From positions 1-51,895 of the forward strand of contig NZ_JACJJG010000013.1 in the NCBI RefSeq assembly GCF_016899855.1: 51,895 bases of DNA, given 5' to 3'. Made by a program: the position numbers and the translations under genes. The DNA is from Marseilla massiliensis. Its GTDB lineage: Bacteria > Bacteroidota > Bacteroidia > Bacteroidales > Bacteroidaceae. Under the pieces are notes generated by a model. It was not told where the DNA came from. It did no database searches and saw nothing but the letters and a program-made list of their open reading frames with translations. Position 1 is the stretch's first letter. Every line of letters begins with the position of its first letter. Positions 16,174 through 25,491 of the stretch are shown piece by piece.

Positions 16174-18069
16174 ATGGAACCTTTGAAGCATGAATGTGGA
16201 GTTGCAATGGTAAGATTACTAAAACCATTGGAATATTACCAGCAGAAGTATGGAACTTGGATGTATGGGCTTAACAAGCTCTATCTTATGATGGAAAAGC
16301 AGCATAACAGGGGACAGGAAGGTGCCGGAATGGCATGTGTTAATCTTGATGCCGTTCCTGGTTCGGAGTATATGTTCCGTGAACGTGCAGAGGGCTCCAA
16401 TGCCATTACTGAAATATTCGGTAATGTTCACAAGAAATTTGGTAAAGCCACAACGCAACAGCTTTCAGATGTTGAATATGCAAAGCATAATTTACCGTTT
16501 GTCGGTGAACTCTATATGGGGCATTTGCGTTATTCCACAACAGGTAAAAGTGGATTGTCGTTCGTTCATCCATTCTTGCGCCGAAATAATTGGCGTGCGA
16601 AAAACTTGTGCTTGTGCGGGAATTTTAATATGACAAATATCGATGAGATATTTGAGAAATTAGTTAAACAAGGACAGTCACCCAGGATTTATGGTGATGG
16701 TTATATTACCCTTGAATTCATGGGGCATAGGCTCGACCGTGAGGTTGAGCGTAATTTTGTTGATGGCAAGAATCTCGGTTTAAAAGACCAGGAAATCACG
16801 AATTATATTGAAGATAATGTCAAAATAAGCAATGTCTTGAAATCAACGATGGCTGATTTTGACGGTGGCTACGTGATGTGTGGCATTACAGGTAGTGGTG
16901 AGATGTTCTCCATGCGTGATCCTTGGGGTATTCGTCCTGCGTTTTGGTATAAAGATGACGAGATTGTTGTTCTTGCCAGTGAACGTCCTGTATTGCAAAC
17001 GACATTTGACCTTGAGTGTGACGATATTCATGAGCTTGAGCCTGGTTGCGCATTGATCGTAAAGAAAAATTGCGAGGCTTCGGTTGAAAGAATACTTGAG
17101 AAACGGGGAGATTGTAAGTGCTCGTTTGAACGTATATATTTTAGTAGAGGTTCGGATAGGGATATATACAAGGAACGCAAAAAGCTTGGTGAACAATTGA
17201 CTCCGACAATACTTAAGGCTGTCGATTATGATACGGAACATACCGTTTTTTCCTTTATTCCCAATACAGCCGAAGTTGCATTTTACGGCATGCTTGGCGG
17301 ATTTAAGCGATATATAAATGAGCAGAAGATAAAATCCATAATGGATATGGACCATAAGCCTTCTTATGAGGAACTTACAAATCTTTTGCACCAATATGTA
17401 AGAAGCGAGAAAATTGCGTGGAAAGATATTAAACTGCGTACATTCATAACGGAAGGGACTTCAAGGAACGATTTAGCTTCGCACGTATATGATGTGACTT
17501 ATGAGTCACTTGAACCGTACAAGGATAATCTTGTTATAATAGATGACAGCATTGTGCGTGGAACAACATTGAAGGAAAGTATCTTGAAAATTCTCGATCG
17601 TCTGCATCCGAAGAAGATTGTAATCGTAAGTAGTTCTCCGCAAATACGCTATCCGGATTATTATGGTATTGACATGCCGAGTCTGGAAGAATTTTGTGTG
17701 TTCCGCGCAACAATTGAGTTATTGAAGGAACGTGGAATGTACCAGCTTATTGAAGACACTTATAATAAATGTAAAGCAGAATTGAAAAAGCCAAAAGCCG
17801 AAATGCAGAATTGCGTGCGTGATATATATAAACCGTTTACGGTTGATGAGATAAACAGAAAAATTATCGAGATGTTGCGTCCCGAAGGAATGACAACTCC
17901 GGTTGAACTTGTTTATCAGTCAATTGAAGGTTTGCATGAGGCTATTCCCGGACATAAGGGCGATTGGTATTTTACAGGCATTTATCCAACGCCTGGCGGA
18001 GTAAAACTTGTAAACCATGCATTTGTCGAGTATGTCGAGAATGTTTACAAGTATGAACAAAAGTTTTAA
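16174..18069 (+). CDS. Long amidophosphoribosyltransferase (PurF-like) protein
   Basis: A 631-residue protein, over 120 longer than a typical PurF (about 505). The N-terminal part is an Ntn glutaminase: the probable nucleophile is C8 in MEPLKHECGVAM, followed by KQHNRGQEGAGMA and GHLRYSTTGKSG. The central phosphoribosyltransferase domain has the PRPP loop LVIIDDSIVRGTTLKES and SSSPQIRYPDYYGID. The last ~130 residues (from about 500, with IYKPFTVDEINRKII) form an extension I do not recognise. The expected activity is glutamine + PRPP to phosphoribosylamine, the first purine step, but the divergent sequence means another amidophosphoribosyl transfer is possible. It lies between glmS and carA, and a terminator follows. 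Confidence 0.85.
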   Translation: MEPLKHECGVAMVRLLKPLEYYQQKYGTWMYGLNKLYLMMEKQHNRGQEGAGMACVNLDAVPGSEYMFRERAEGSNAITEIFGNVHKKFGKATTQQLSDVEYAKHNLPFVGELYMGHLRYSTTGKSGLSFVHPFLRRNNWRAKNLCLCGNFNMTNIDEIFEKLVKQGQSPRIYGDGYITLEFMGHRLDREVERNFVDGKNLGLKDQEITNYIEDNVKISNVLKSTMADFDGGYVMCGITGSGEMFSMRDPWGIRPAFWYKDDEIVVLASERPVLQTTFDLECDDIHELEPGCALIVKKNCEASVERILEKRGDCKCSFERIYFSRGSDRDIYKERKKLGEQLTPTILKAVDYDTEHTVFSFIPNTAEVAFYGMLGGFKRYINEQKIKSIMDMDHKPSYEELTNLLHQYVRSEKIAWKDIKLRTFITEGTSRNDLASHVYDVTYESLEPYKDNLVIIDDSIVRGTTLKESILKILDRLHPKKIVIVSSSPQIRYPDYYGIDMPSLEEFCVFRATIELLKERGMYQLIEDTYNKCKAELKKPKAEMQNCVRDIYKPFTVDEINRKIIEMLRPEGMTTPVELVYQSIEGLHEAIPGHKGDWYFTGIYPTPGGVKLVNHAFVEYVENVYKYEQKF

Positions 18070-18092
18070 ATCTACGTGAATGTGAACTAATA

Positions 18093-18132
18093 GCCCACGG
18101 CAGGCACTTGTGCCGTCCATGGGCATTTTTTT
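18093..18132 (+). terminator. Terminator after the PurF-like gene
   Basis: GCCCA/TGGGC and CGGCA/TGCCG form a stem with a 4-nt bulge, followed by ATTTTTTT. It starts 24 bp after the stop, so carAB probably has its own promoter. Confidence 0.75.
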
Positions 18133-18207
18133 GAAAATACGCAATCGTTGCTTCTTGGACAAAATCTTTTGTGGCAGCGTTTGCATCAAGTAATAAAGCG
18201 CGACAAA

Positions 18208-19287
18208 ATGAGAAACGTAACTTTAGTATTGGAAGATGGAACAAAGTTCCACGGAAAGTCTTTTGGCTATGATTGCCCTGTTGCTGGAGAGGTGGTGTTC
18301 AACACGGCGATGATGGGTTATCCTGAAAGCTTGACGGACCCATCGTATGCAGGCCAGTTAATGGTGCTTACATATCCATTGGTCGGTAATTACGGTGTAC
18401 CGCCGTTTACTGTTGAGCCAGATGGAATAGCCTCTTTTATGGAAAGTGACAAGATTTATGCATCTGCAATTATAGTTGCGGATTACAGTGAGCAATATAG
18501 TCATTGGAATGCAGTTGAGAGCCTTGCCGATTGGCTGAAGCGGGAGAAAGTACCAGGTATTACTGGTATTGATACGCGTGAACTTACCAAGGTGTTACGT
18601 GAACATGGAGTTATGATGGGTAAAATCTTGTTTGACGATGAACCTGATAACATTCCAACGGCGAATTATGAGGGCGTAAACTTTGTAGACCAGGTAAGTT
18701 GCAAGCAAATTATTCGATATAATGAAGGCAGTGGAAAGAAAGTCGTGCTTGTTGATTGCGGTGTTAAGAACAATATTATAAGGTGCCTGGTTAATAGAGG
18801 CGTTGAGGTTATTCGTGTACCTTGGAATTATGATTATACGGGTATTGACTTTGACGGCTTATTTCTTGCCAACGGTCCTGGTGATCCTGATATGTGTGAG
18901 GATGCTGTAAATATAATACGTAAGCAAATGAGTATTTCTACAAAGCCGATATGTGGAATATGCATGGGAAACCAGTTGTTGGCAAAAGCTGGAGGAGCGA
19001 AAATATATAAGCTGAAATACGGACATCGTTCACACAACCAGCCGGTTAGATTGGTTGGAACTGAGCATTGCTATGTAACCAGCCAGAATCACGGTTATGC
19101 TGTTGATGCATCAACTTTGGACAAAGAATGGGAGGAACTTTTCGTCAATATGAACGATGGCAGTAATGAAGGTATACGCCATAAGACCAATCCTTGGTTC
19201 TCAAGCCAGTTCCATCCGGAGGCTTGTTCCGGGCCTGTTGATACAGAATTTATGTTTGACAGGTTTGTCGATGCGTTAGTTAAGTAA
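18208..19287 (+). CDS. carA: Carbamoyl-phosphate synthase small subunit
   Basis: I start at the ATG at 18208 (359 residues, MRNVTLVLEDGTKFHG); an in-frame ATG at 18148 would add 20 residues with no family resemblance. The N-terminal domain has the CarA hallmarks GEVVFNTAMMGYPESLTDPS and GIDTRELTKVLREHG. The C-terminal class I glutaminase domain has the nucleophilic cysteine in GICMGNQLLAKAGG and the catalytic HPE in SQFHPEACSGP. Enzymes of this class normally read GICLGHQ, so an Asn stands in place of the His after the nucleophile elbow. It hydrolyses glutamine and passes ammonia to CarB for arginine and pyrimidine synthesis. carB follows after 43 bp. Confidence 0.96.
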   Translation: MRNVTLVLEDGTKFHGKSFGYDCPVAGEVVFNTAMMGYPESLTDPSYAGQLMVLTYPLVGNYGVPPFTVEPDGIASFMESDKIYASAIIVADYSEQYSHWNAVESLADWLKREKVPGITGIDTRELTKVLREHGVMMGKILFDDEPDNIPTANYEGVNFVDQVSCKQIIRYNEGSGKKVVLVDCGVKNNIIRCLVNRGVEVIRVPWNYDYTGIDFDGLFLANGPGDPDMCEDAVNIIRKQMSISTKPICGICMGNQLLAKAGGAKIYKLKYGHRSHNQPVRLVGTEHCYVTSQNHGYAVDASTLDKEWEELFVNMNDGSNEGIRHKTNPWFSSQFHPEACSGPVDTEFMFDRFVDALVK

Positions 19288-19330
19288 TCTGAATGAGGAA
19301 GTCTAAGTCGAAAGGTGAAAAAATATTGAT

Positions 19331-22300
19331 ATGAAATACAATGATATAAAGAAAGTTCTGCTTCTTGGTTCTGGAGCATTGAAAATAGGTGAAGCGGGTG
19401 AGTTTGACTATTCTGGTTCACAGGCATTGAAGGCTTTGCGTGAGGAAGGCATTGAAACAGTGCTTATTAATCCGAATATCGCCACTGTGCAGACATCTGA
19501 AGGCGTTGCCGATCAGATATATTTTCTTCCGGTTCAGCCGTATTTTGTCGAGCGTGTAATAGAGAAAGAACGTCCTGATGGCATTCTATTGTCGTTTGGA
19601 GGACAAACTGCTCTTAATTGTGGCGTTGAGCTTTTTAAGAGCGGTGTACTTGAAAAATATGGCGTACGTGTTCTTGGCACTCCTGTTCAGGCCATCATGG
19701 ATACTGAGGATCGTGAGCTTTTTGTTGATCGTCTTAACGAGATTGACGTAAAAACAATAAAGAGTGAGGCTTGCGAGAATATAGAGCAAGCACGTAAGGC
19801 TGCTTCCGATTTAGGTTATCCTGTTATAATCCGTGCGGCTTATGCCCTTGGCGGTCTTGGCAGTGGATTCTGCGATAATGAGGAAGAGCTTGACCGTTTG
19901 GCAGAGAAAGCTTTTTCATTTTCTCCACAAGTATTGGTTGAAAAGAGCTTAAAGGGATGGAAGGAAATAGAATACGAAGTTGTGCGTGACCGTTATGATA
20001 ACTGCATAACCGTATGTAATATGGAGAATTTTGACCCTCTTGGTATACATACGGGTGAAAGTATTGTCATTGCTCCGTCGCAAACATTATCTAACAGTGA
20101 ATATCATAAACTTCGTGCGCTTTCAATAAAGATTATTCGTCATATCGGAATTGTCGGTGAGTGTAACGTTCAGTATGCTTTCGACCCCAAGAGCGAGGAT
20201 TATCGTGTCATCGAGGTCAATGCCCGTTTAAGTCGTAGCTCTGCATTGGCGTCTAAGGCAACAGGCTATCCGCTTGCCTTCGTTGCGGCCAAGTTAGGGT
20301 TAGGTTATGGCTTGTTTGAGTTGAAAAATTCCGTTACAAAGACAACAAGCGCATTCTTTGAACCGGCTCTTGACTATGTTGTTTGCAAGATTCCACGTTG
20401 GGACTTAAGCAAATTCAGGGGAGTTGACCGTGAATTGGGCTCATCCATGAAGTCTGTCGGCGAGGTTATGGCCATAGGACGTAACTTTGAGGAGGCTATA
20501 CAAAAAGGCTTGCGTATGATAGGGCAGGGCATGCATGGGTTTGTTGAGAACAAAGAACTTGAAATCTCAGATATAGACGAAGCATTGCGTGACCCGACGG
20601 ATAATCGAATATTTGTCATTTCTAAGGCCATGCATCGTGGATATACCATTGACCAAATACATGAACTGACGAAAATCGATAAATGGTTTTTGTATAAGTT
20701 GAAGCATATTATCGACATTGACGAGGCTCTGAAAAAGTGTAAGAGTGTTAATGTCCTTGACAAGGAGCTGCTTCGTATGGCCAAGGTATATGGCTTTACG
20801 GATTTCCAGATTGCCCGTGCTGTCGGTCTTGAGAACGAGCTTGGCAATATGGCGAAAGCAGGATTGGTAATCCGCAACTTGCGTAAGAGTTACGGTATAT
20901 TGCCGGTTGTAAAGCAGATAGACACCCTCGCGGCTGAATATCCGGCTCAGACGAATTATCTGTATGTTACTTATGCCGGAGTGAATAGTGATATAGCTTT
21001 CGAGCGTGACAAGCGTTCAATTATAGTACTTGGATCCGGAGCTTATCGTATCGGTAGTTCTGTTGAGTTTGACTGGTGCGGCGTGCAGGCCCTTAATACA
21101 ATAAGAAAGCAAGGTTGGCGTAGTGTCATGATTAATTATAATCCGGAGACTGTTTCAACAGACTATGACATGTGCGACCGCCTGTATTTCGACGAATTGA
21201 CGTTCGAGCGTGTTATGGATATCATTGACCTTGAATGCCCGCATGGCGTGATCGTGTCAACTGGTGGCCAGATTCCAAATAATCTTGCTATGCGTCTTGA
21301 TGCCCAAAATGTACCGATTCTCGGAACATCGGCTAAGGATATTGATAATGCGGAAGATCGCGCAAAGTTCTCCTCCATGTTAGGCCGTAACGGTATTGAC
21401 CAGCCGGAATGGAGCGCACTGACATCCATGGATGATATAAACAAGTTCATTGAGCGTGTCGGTTTCCCTGTGTTGGTACGTCCTTCATACGTTCTTTCCG
21501 GAGCGGCGATGAATGTTTGCTCAAATAACGATGAACTTGAGCGCTTCCTCAAGCTTGCTGCAAATGTCTCAGAAGACCATCCAGTTGTTGTAAGCCAGTT
21601 TATTGAGCATGCCAAGGAGGTGGAAATGGACGCTGTCGCCCGTGACGGAGAGATAATCGCTTATGCTATTAGCGAACACATTGAGTTTGCCGGAGTTCAT
21701 TCAGGCGATGCAACTATACAGTTCCCCCCGCAAAAATTGTATTGTGAGACTATACGCCGTATCAAGCGTGTGAGCCGTAAGATAGCGCAGGAATTGCATA
21801 TTAGCGGTCCTTTCAATATACAGTTCCTTGCACGCGACAATGATATTAAGGTAATAGAGTGCAACCTTCGTGCGTCACGTTCGTTCCCGTTTGTCAGCAA
21901 AGTTCTTAAAATCAATCTGATAGAACTTGCTACGAAGGTAATGCTTGGGTTGCCGGTAGAACGTCCTGACAAAGATTTGTTCGACCTTGATTATGTCGGA
22001 ATAAAGGCCAGTCAGTTCTCTTTCAACCGTTTGCAGAAAGCCGATCCTGTTCTTGGAGTCGACATGGCGTCAACCGGTGAGGTAGGTTGTCTTGGCGATG
22101 ATACAAATACTGCTCTATTGAAGAGCATGCTTTCAGTAGGCCAGCGTATCCCTGAGAAGAACATCCTCCTTTCGACCGGTGGCCCGAAGCAGAAGGCCGA
22201 AATGCTCGACGCGGCCCGTCAGCTCGTCAAGAACGGATATAAACTTTATGCAACGGTTGGCTCTTCAAAATTCCTTACCGACAATGGGGTGGAGAATACG

Positions 22301-22561
22301 TTAGTCTATTGGCCGTCTGATGCCGACAAACATCCGCAGGCTCTTGACATGTTGCATAATCATGAAATCGATTTGGTTGTGAACATTCCTAAAGACCTTA
22401 CGGTAAGCGAGCTTTCAAACGGTTATAAAATACGTCGCGCTGCTATCGACCTCAATGTTCCTTTGATAACTAACAGCCGTCTTGCTACAGCGTTTATCAA
22501 TGCTTTCTGCCGCGTGCGGCTTGAAGACATCGACATTAAGGCATGGAGTGAGTACAAGTAA
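19331..22561 (+). CDS. carB: Carbamoyl-phosphate synthase large subunit
   Basis: A 1076-residue protein of full CarB length made of two homologous ATP-grasp halves. The first half opens with KVLLLGSGALKIGEAGEFDY and has GYPVIIRAAYALGGLGSG; the second repeats these as IIVLGSGAYRIGSSVEFDW and GFPVLVRPSYVLSGAAM. The C-terminal MGS-like allosteric domain (from about 935, ILLSTGGPKQKAEML) ends the protein. The first half makes carboxyphosphate/carbamate and the second phosphorylates carbamate, with ammonia tunnelled from CarA. It is the last gene of the glutamine-amidotransferase cluster and is followed by a strong terminator. Confidence 0.98.
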   Translation: MKYNDIKKVLLLGSGALKIGEAGEFDYSGSQALKALREEGIETVLINPNIATVQTSEGVADQIYFLPVQPYFVERVIEKERPDGILLSFGGQTALNCGVELFKSGVLEKYGVRVLGTPVQAIMDTEDRELFVDRLNEIDVKTIKSEACENIEQARKAASDLGYPVIIRAAYALGGLGSGFCDNEEELDRLAEKAFSFSPQVLVEKSLKGWKEIEYEVVRDRYDNCITVCNMENFDPLGIHTGESIVIAPSQTLSNSEYHKLRALSIKIIRHIGIVGECNVQYAFDPKSEDYRVIEVNARLSRSSALASKATGYPLAFVAAKLGLGYGLFELKNSVTKTTSAFFEPALDYVVCKIPRWDLSKFRGVDRELGSSMKSVGEVMAIGRNFEEAIQKGLRMIGQGMHGFVENKELEISDIDEALRDPTDNRIFVISKAMHRGYTIDQIHELTKIDKWFLYKLKHIIDIDEALKKCKSVNVLDKELLRMAKVYGFTDFQIARAVGLENELGNMAKAGLVIRNLRKSYGILPVVKQIDTLAAEYPAQTNYLYVTYAGVNSDIAFERDKRSIIVLGSGAYRIGSSVEFDWCGVQALNTIRKQGWRSVMINYNPETVSTDYDMCDRLYFDELTFERVMDIIDLECPHGVIVSTGGQIPNNLAMRLDAQNVPILGTSAKDIDNAEDRAKFSSMLGRNGIDQPEWSALTSMDDINKFIERVGFPVLVRPSYVLSGAAMNVCSNNDELERFLKLAANVSEDHPVVVSQFIEHAKEVEMDAVARDGEIIAYAISEHIEFAGVHSGDATIQFPPQKLYCETIRRIKRVSRKIAQELHISGPFNIQFLARDNDIKVIECNLRASRSFPFVSKVLKINLIELATKVMLGLPVERPDKDLFDLDYVGIKASQFSFNRLQKADPVLGVDMASTGEVGCLGDDTNTALLKSMLSVGQRIPEKNILLSTGGPKQKAEMLDAARQLVKNGYKLYATVGSSKFLTDNGVENTLVYWPSDADKHPQALDMLHNHEIDLVVNIPKDLTVSELSNGYKIRRAAIDLNVPLITNSRLATAFINAFCRVRLEDIDIKAWSEYK

Positions 22562-22581
22562 TGCTTTAATTAATAAAATAC

Positions 22582-22628
22582 AAAGACAGGCCGGATATTG
22601 GATTTTTTCAATGTCCGGCCTGTCTTTT
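22582..22628 (+). terminator. Terminator of carB
   Basis: AAAGACAGGCCGGATATTG pairs with CAATGTCCGGCCTGTCTTT over 19 bp with one G-U pair and a T-rich loop. It lies between carB and the converging response-regulator gene and may serve both. Confidence 0.88.
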
Positions 22629-22656
22629 ATATCAGTCTGTAAAGTCGTTTGTTGAC

Positions 22657-23355
22657 TTAGTCCTGTTCGGGGGTTATCAGTTTGTATCCCTTACCGTGGA
22701 TATTGATTATTTCAATCTGGTCATCATCCTTCAGGTGCTTGCGCAGTTTAGTGATGTATACATCCATTGAACGTGCGTTGAAGTAGTTATCGTCAATCCA
22801 TATGGTCTTTAACGCAAAGTCGCGCTGGAGTATTTCATTTGCGTGTGAGCACAGCAATGCAAGCAGTTCATTTTCTTTAGTTGTCAGTTTTGTCTGCTTT
22901 TCACCGATGGTGAGTAGTTGTTTTTGCGTATCGAAGGTGAAACGTCCGATATGGTATATCGTGTTTTCCTTGTTCTTCTTGCCACGTACGCGGCGGAGTA
23001 TAGCTTCAATACGGAATACAAGCTCTTCCATCGAGAATGGCTTTGTGATGTAATCGTCGGCGCCGATTTTGAATCCTTCGAGGATGTCCTCTTTCAATGT
23101 CTTCGCAGTAAGGAATATGATAGGTATCTCTGCGTTGGCCTGGCGTATCTCCTGAGCCAGCGTGAAGCCGTCCTTCTTAGGCATCATCACGTCAAGAACA
23201 CAGATGTCAAACTTGCTTTTCAGGAAAGCCTTGTATCCGGCCTCACCGTCCGGGCAAAGTTCTGCACTATAACCTTTTGCCTGTAAATATTCGCGAAGAA
23301 GCATACCCAAGTTCTCGTCGTCCTCGCAAAGTAGTATTTTCAATTTCTCGTCCAT
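22657..23355 (-). CDS. rprY: OmpR-type response regulator (RprY-like)
   Basis: This 232-residue regulator has a receiver domain (1-120) with acidic pocket E11-D12-D13, phosphoacceptor D55 in CVLDVMMPKKDG and KPF at about 108-110. A winged-helix DNA-binding domain follows (about 135-228; TTKENELLALLCSHANEI, YITKLRKHL, IHGKGYKL). It starts 2 bp after the stop of the kinase gene upstream, so the pair is co-expressed. I recognise the pair as like Bacteroides RprX/RprY, linked in that genus to envelope and redox responses. The target genes here are unknown. Confidence 0.88.
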   Translation of the reverse strand: MDEKLKILLCEDDENLGMLLREYLQAKGYSAELCPDGEAGYKAFLKSKFDICVLDVMMPKKDGFTLAQEIRQANAEIPIIFLTAKTLKEDILEGFKIGADDYITKPFSMEELVFRIEAILRRVRGKKNKENTIYHIGRFTFDTQKQLLTIGEKQTKLTTKENELLALLCSHANEILQRDFALKTIWIDDNYFNARSMDVYITKLRKHLKDDDQIEIINIHGKGYKLITPEQD

Positions 23356-23357
23356 AG

Positions 23358-24920
23358 TTATTTATTTTTTATTATTGGTAATGATATTATAAAATTCGTT
23401 CCTTTTCCTCTTTCGCTTTCGGCATGTATTTCGCCTTTATGCAATTCAACCATCTTTTTTACATAGGCAAGTCCTAATCCGAATCCTTTTACGTCATGTA
23501 CGTTCCCCGTGTGTACGCGGTAGAATTTTTCGAATATTTTTTTCAAGTTTTCTTTCTTTATGCCAAGTCCGTTGTCCTTTACGGACAGGTATAGTTTTTC
23601 CTTATCGTTCCATGTTGATATGAGGAGTTCCACCGGACGGTCAGGGTCGCGGTACTTCACGGCATTGTCAAGCAAGTTGAATATGACGTTCGTGAAGTGC
23701 ATTTCGTCAACGTATATCGTAGGTTCGGTGGCGTTCAGCTTTGTCGTTATATGTCCCCCTGTATGTTCAACACGTAGTGTGAAGGTGTTAGCGACATTGT
23801 CAACGAGTTCGTTGAGGTTGAGTTCTTTTTTCTTGAAGATGGCCTTCTTCCGGTCGAACATTGACATTTGCAGCACTTTCTCCACGAGGAACCGCAAGCG
23901 TTTTGACTCGTCGTTGATTACTCCACCGAGGTGTTTCATCATCACTGGGCTTTTCGTAACGCTTTCGTCGTTGAGCATTTGCGCGGCAAGCGAAATGCTG
24001 CTGATTGGCGTTTTCAGCTCATGTGTCATGTTGTTTATAAAGTCGTTCTTTATCTCTGTGTATCGTTTTTGCCTGAATATCACGACGATAGTGAAGATAA
24101 ACGTTACGAGCAGCACCACGGTAAATACCACCGACGGTATCATGAACCTGACTCCGCTGAATATATAGCTTCCCATGTCAGGGAAATGGATTTTCACCAC
24201 TCCCATCTTGTTTGACGGATCGTTGCGGAATAATGCCTGTGAGTATGTGTAGTCCTCGCCTTCCTCAGTATAGTCCGGGCACCGGTACACCTCACGTCCG
24301 TCTTGGGTAGATACCGTGAAGTGGTATGGCAGGTCTATCCCATTGTTCATAAGTTCCGTCCTTATGTCCTGGTCAAGCATTTTGAAGTTTATTCGCTCGC
24401 GCAGGGGTTTGTCCGAGGCTGTGTATAGAATGCTGTAAACAACCTCGTCGAGCAATGCCTTTTGGTAGATATAGCGGTTCTTCACGATTTCGCGCATTGA
24501 CTTTGTCGCTTCCGATATGGAGTTCTTGTCGCTGTGCAGGATTACCGCCTTTGGCATTGTAGATGGCTTGATGGTCATCGTCTTGAGTTCAAACGTAGAG
24601 TATGTCTTGCCGTTGTGTACGGAGACGGATGACTGGTGAGAGTGTTGAGCTGCTCCGTTTGAATAGTCGTGTATCCTGTCTGTAGAGTCGGTATTGCTGC
24701 TCATGCGCCCTGTGGCATTGACGTTGCGCTCAAGATATTTCAGTGTCTCGTTAAGCTCAAGATTGCGCGAGGCTTGGTAAAGGGCTTTGTTGACAGATTC
24801 GTCAAACTGCTCTTTCTTCATCTGGACCATCGCCTCGATGTACTTCAATTGCATGAAGAGCAAGACGAGGAACGAGAGTCCCATCACTATTGCTATTGTC
24901 CAAATGGTTGCTTTCTTCAT
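23358..24920 (-). CDS. rprX: Membrane sensor histidine kinase (RprX-like)
   Basis: I start at the ATG ending at 24920 (520 residues, MKKATIWTIAIVMGLSFLVL); an upstream ATG at 24956 lies on the far side of a perfect -7 element. The N-terminal membrane helix (4-24) is followed by a large periplasmic sensor domain of about 250 residues, a second helix (VVFTVVLLVTFIFTIVVIF), the H-box FINNMTHELKTPISSISLAA and the ATPase domain with N box (NVIFNLLDNAVKYRDP), G1 (VKDNGLGI) and G2 (GFGLGLAYVKKMV). It should autophosphorylate on the H-box histidine and pass phosphate to the regulator encoded 2 bp downstream. Confidence 0.9.
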   Translation of the reverse strand: MKKATIWTIAIVMGLSFLVLLFMQLKYIEAMVQMKKEQFDESVNKALYQASRNLELNETLKYLERNVNATGRMSSNTDSTDRIHDYSNGAAQHSHQSSVSVHNGKTYSTFELKTMTIKPSTMPKAVILHSDKNSISEATKSMREIVKNRYIYQKALLDEVVYSILYTASDKPLRERINFKMLDQDIRTELMNNGIDLPYHFTVSTQDGREVYRCPDYTEEGEDYTYSQALFRNDPSNKMGVVKIHFPDMGSYIFSGVRFMIPSVVFTVVLLVTFIFTIVVIFRQKRYTEIKNDFINNMTHELKTPISSISLAAQMLNDESVTKSPVMMKHLGGVINDESKRLRFLVEKVLQMSMFDRKKAIFKKKELNLNELVDNVANTFTLRVEHTGGHITTKLNATEPTIYVDEMHFTNVIFNLLDNAVKYRDPDRPVELLISTWNDKEKLYLSVKDNGLGIKKENLKKIFEKFYRVHTGNVHDVKGFGLGLAYVKKMVELHKGEIHAESERGKGTNFIISLPIIKNK

Positions 24921-24925
24921 GTCGG

Positions 24926-24933
24926 CAAATATA
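24926..24933 (-). promoter_or_regulatory. -7 element abutting the rprX start codon
   Basis: TATATTTG on the minus strand is only 5 bp from the ATG at 24920, so transcription would begin at or next to the A of the start codon. No good -33 box is seen (TTGC-like at best). Confidence 0.5.
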
Positions 24934-25150
24934 TTGCAAAAAAACGATACCTGCAATCGCTTTTGTTAATTATTTATTCTGATTTTATCAAAATTAACCT
25001 TGTTTGCGTTGTATAATTGATAAATATTAAGTTTATCTAAACGGTGATAACATCTCGTATGTTATGGCGCAATGTGCGTGTAGCTGGATTACTGTATGTT
25101 AATGAGCTGATGCAGTGTGGGGTCTATCACCTTGGATATTAGACGTTTTG

Positions 25151-25230
25151 CAAAAGACGGTCTTTTGTGTTGTAAAAGATGGCCTTTTGCTTCATGAAAG
25201 GTGGCCTTTCAGCTTGTAAAAGGCCACCTC
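25151..25230. repeat. 22-bp-phased repeat family, locus C (four modules)
   Basis: Cores GACGGTC, GATGGCC, GGTGGCC and GGCCACC are centred at 25159, 25181, 25203 and 25225, exactly 22 bp apart. Each is flanked by 3-4 A on the left and, for the first three, 3-4 T on the right; the spacers differ. The first module is a perfect palindrome (CAAAAGACGGTCTTTTG). Confidence 0.85.
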
Positions 25231-25233
25231 CTG

Positions 25234-25491
25234 CGGTTCATCCGCAGTTCTGTTGGATAAAGATAAGATGCTGATATTCAAGTATTTGTATTATCTTGTA
25301 TGCTCATAAGTCCCTGATAATCAGTACCTGTATATTGATTAAATTGAAATTTAGGGCTATAAAACTATCCGGCTTATCCATACTTCAAATTATATAACAA
25401 AACTATTGATTTTTAATCTTTTAAAAGAAAAACTCGATGTGCTCAATTTTATGTTGCTGAAAGGCCATCCAACAAAACTGCGGAAGAACCG
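25234..25491. repeat. 25-bp imperfect inverted repeats flanking 208 bp
   Basis: The left arm (25234-25258) and the reverse complement of the right arm (25467-25491) match at 23 of 25 positions, sharing CCGCAGTT and TGTTGGAT. The 208 bp between are AT-rich. On the minus strand they hold a -7-like TAGTTTTG (25405-25398) pointing away from the outer-membrane-protein gene that starts at 25579. The layout resembles an invertible segment; this is an inference. Confidence 0.6.

Noticed and set aside
18148..18207. N-terminal extension of carA from an upstream ATG
   Set aside because: The extra 20 residues do not resemble CarA, while MRNVTLVLEDG is the normal family start.
25151..25230. CRISPR-like array
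   Set aside because: Phased modules at this and the other five loci have short degenerate palindromic cores, 7-8 bp spacers and no cas genes; CRISPR repeats are longer and near-identical with 25-40 bp spacers.
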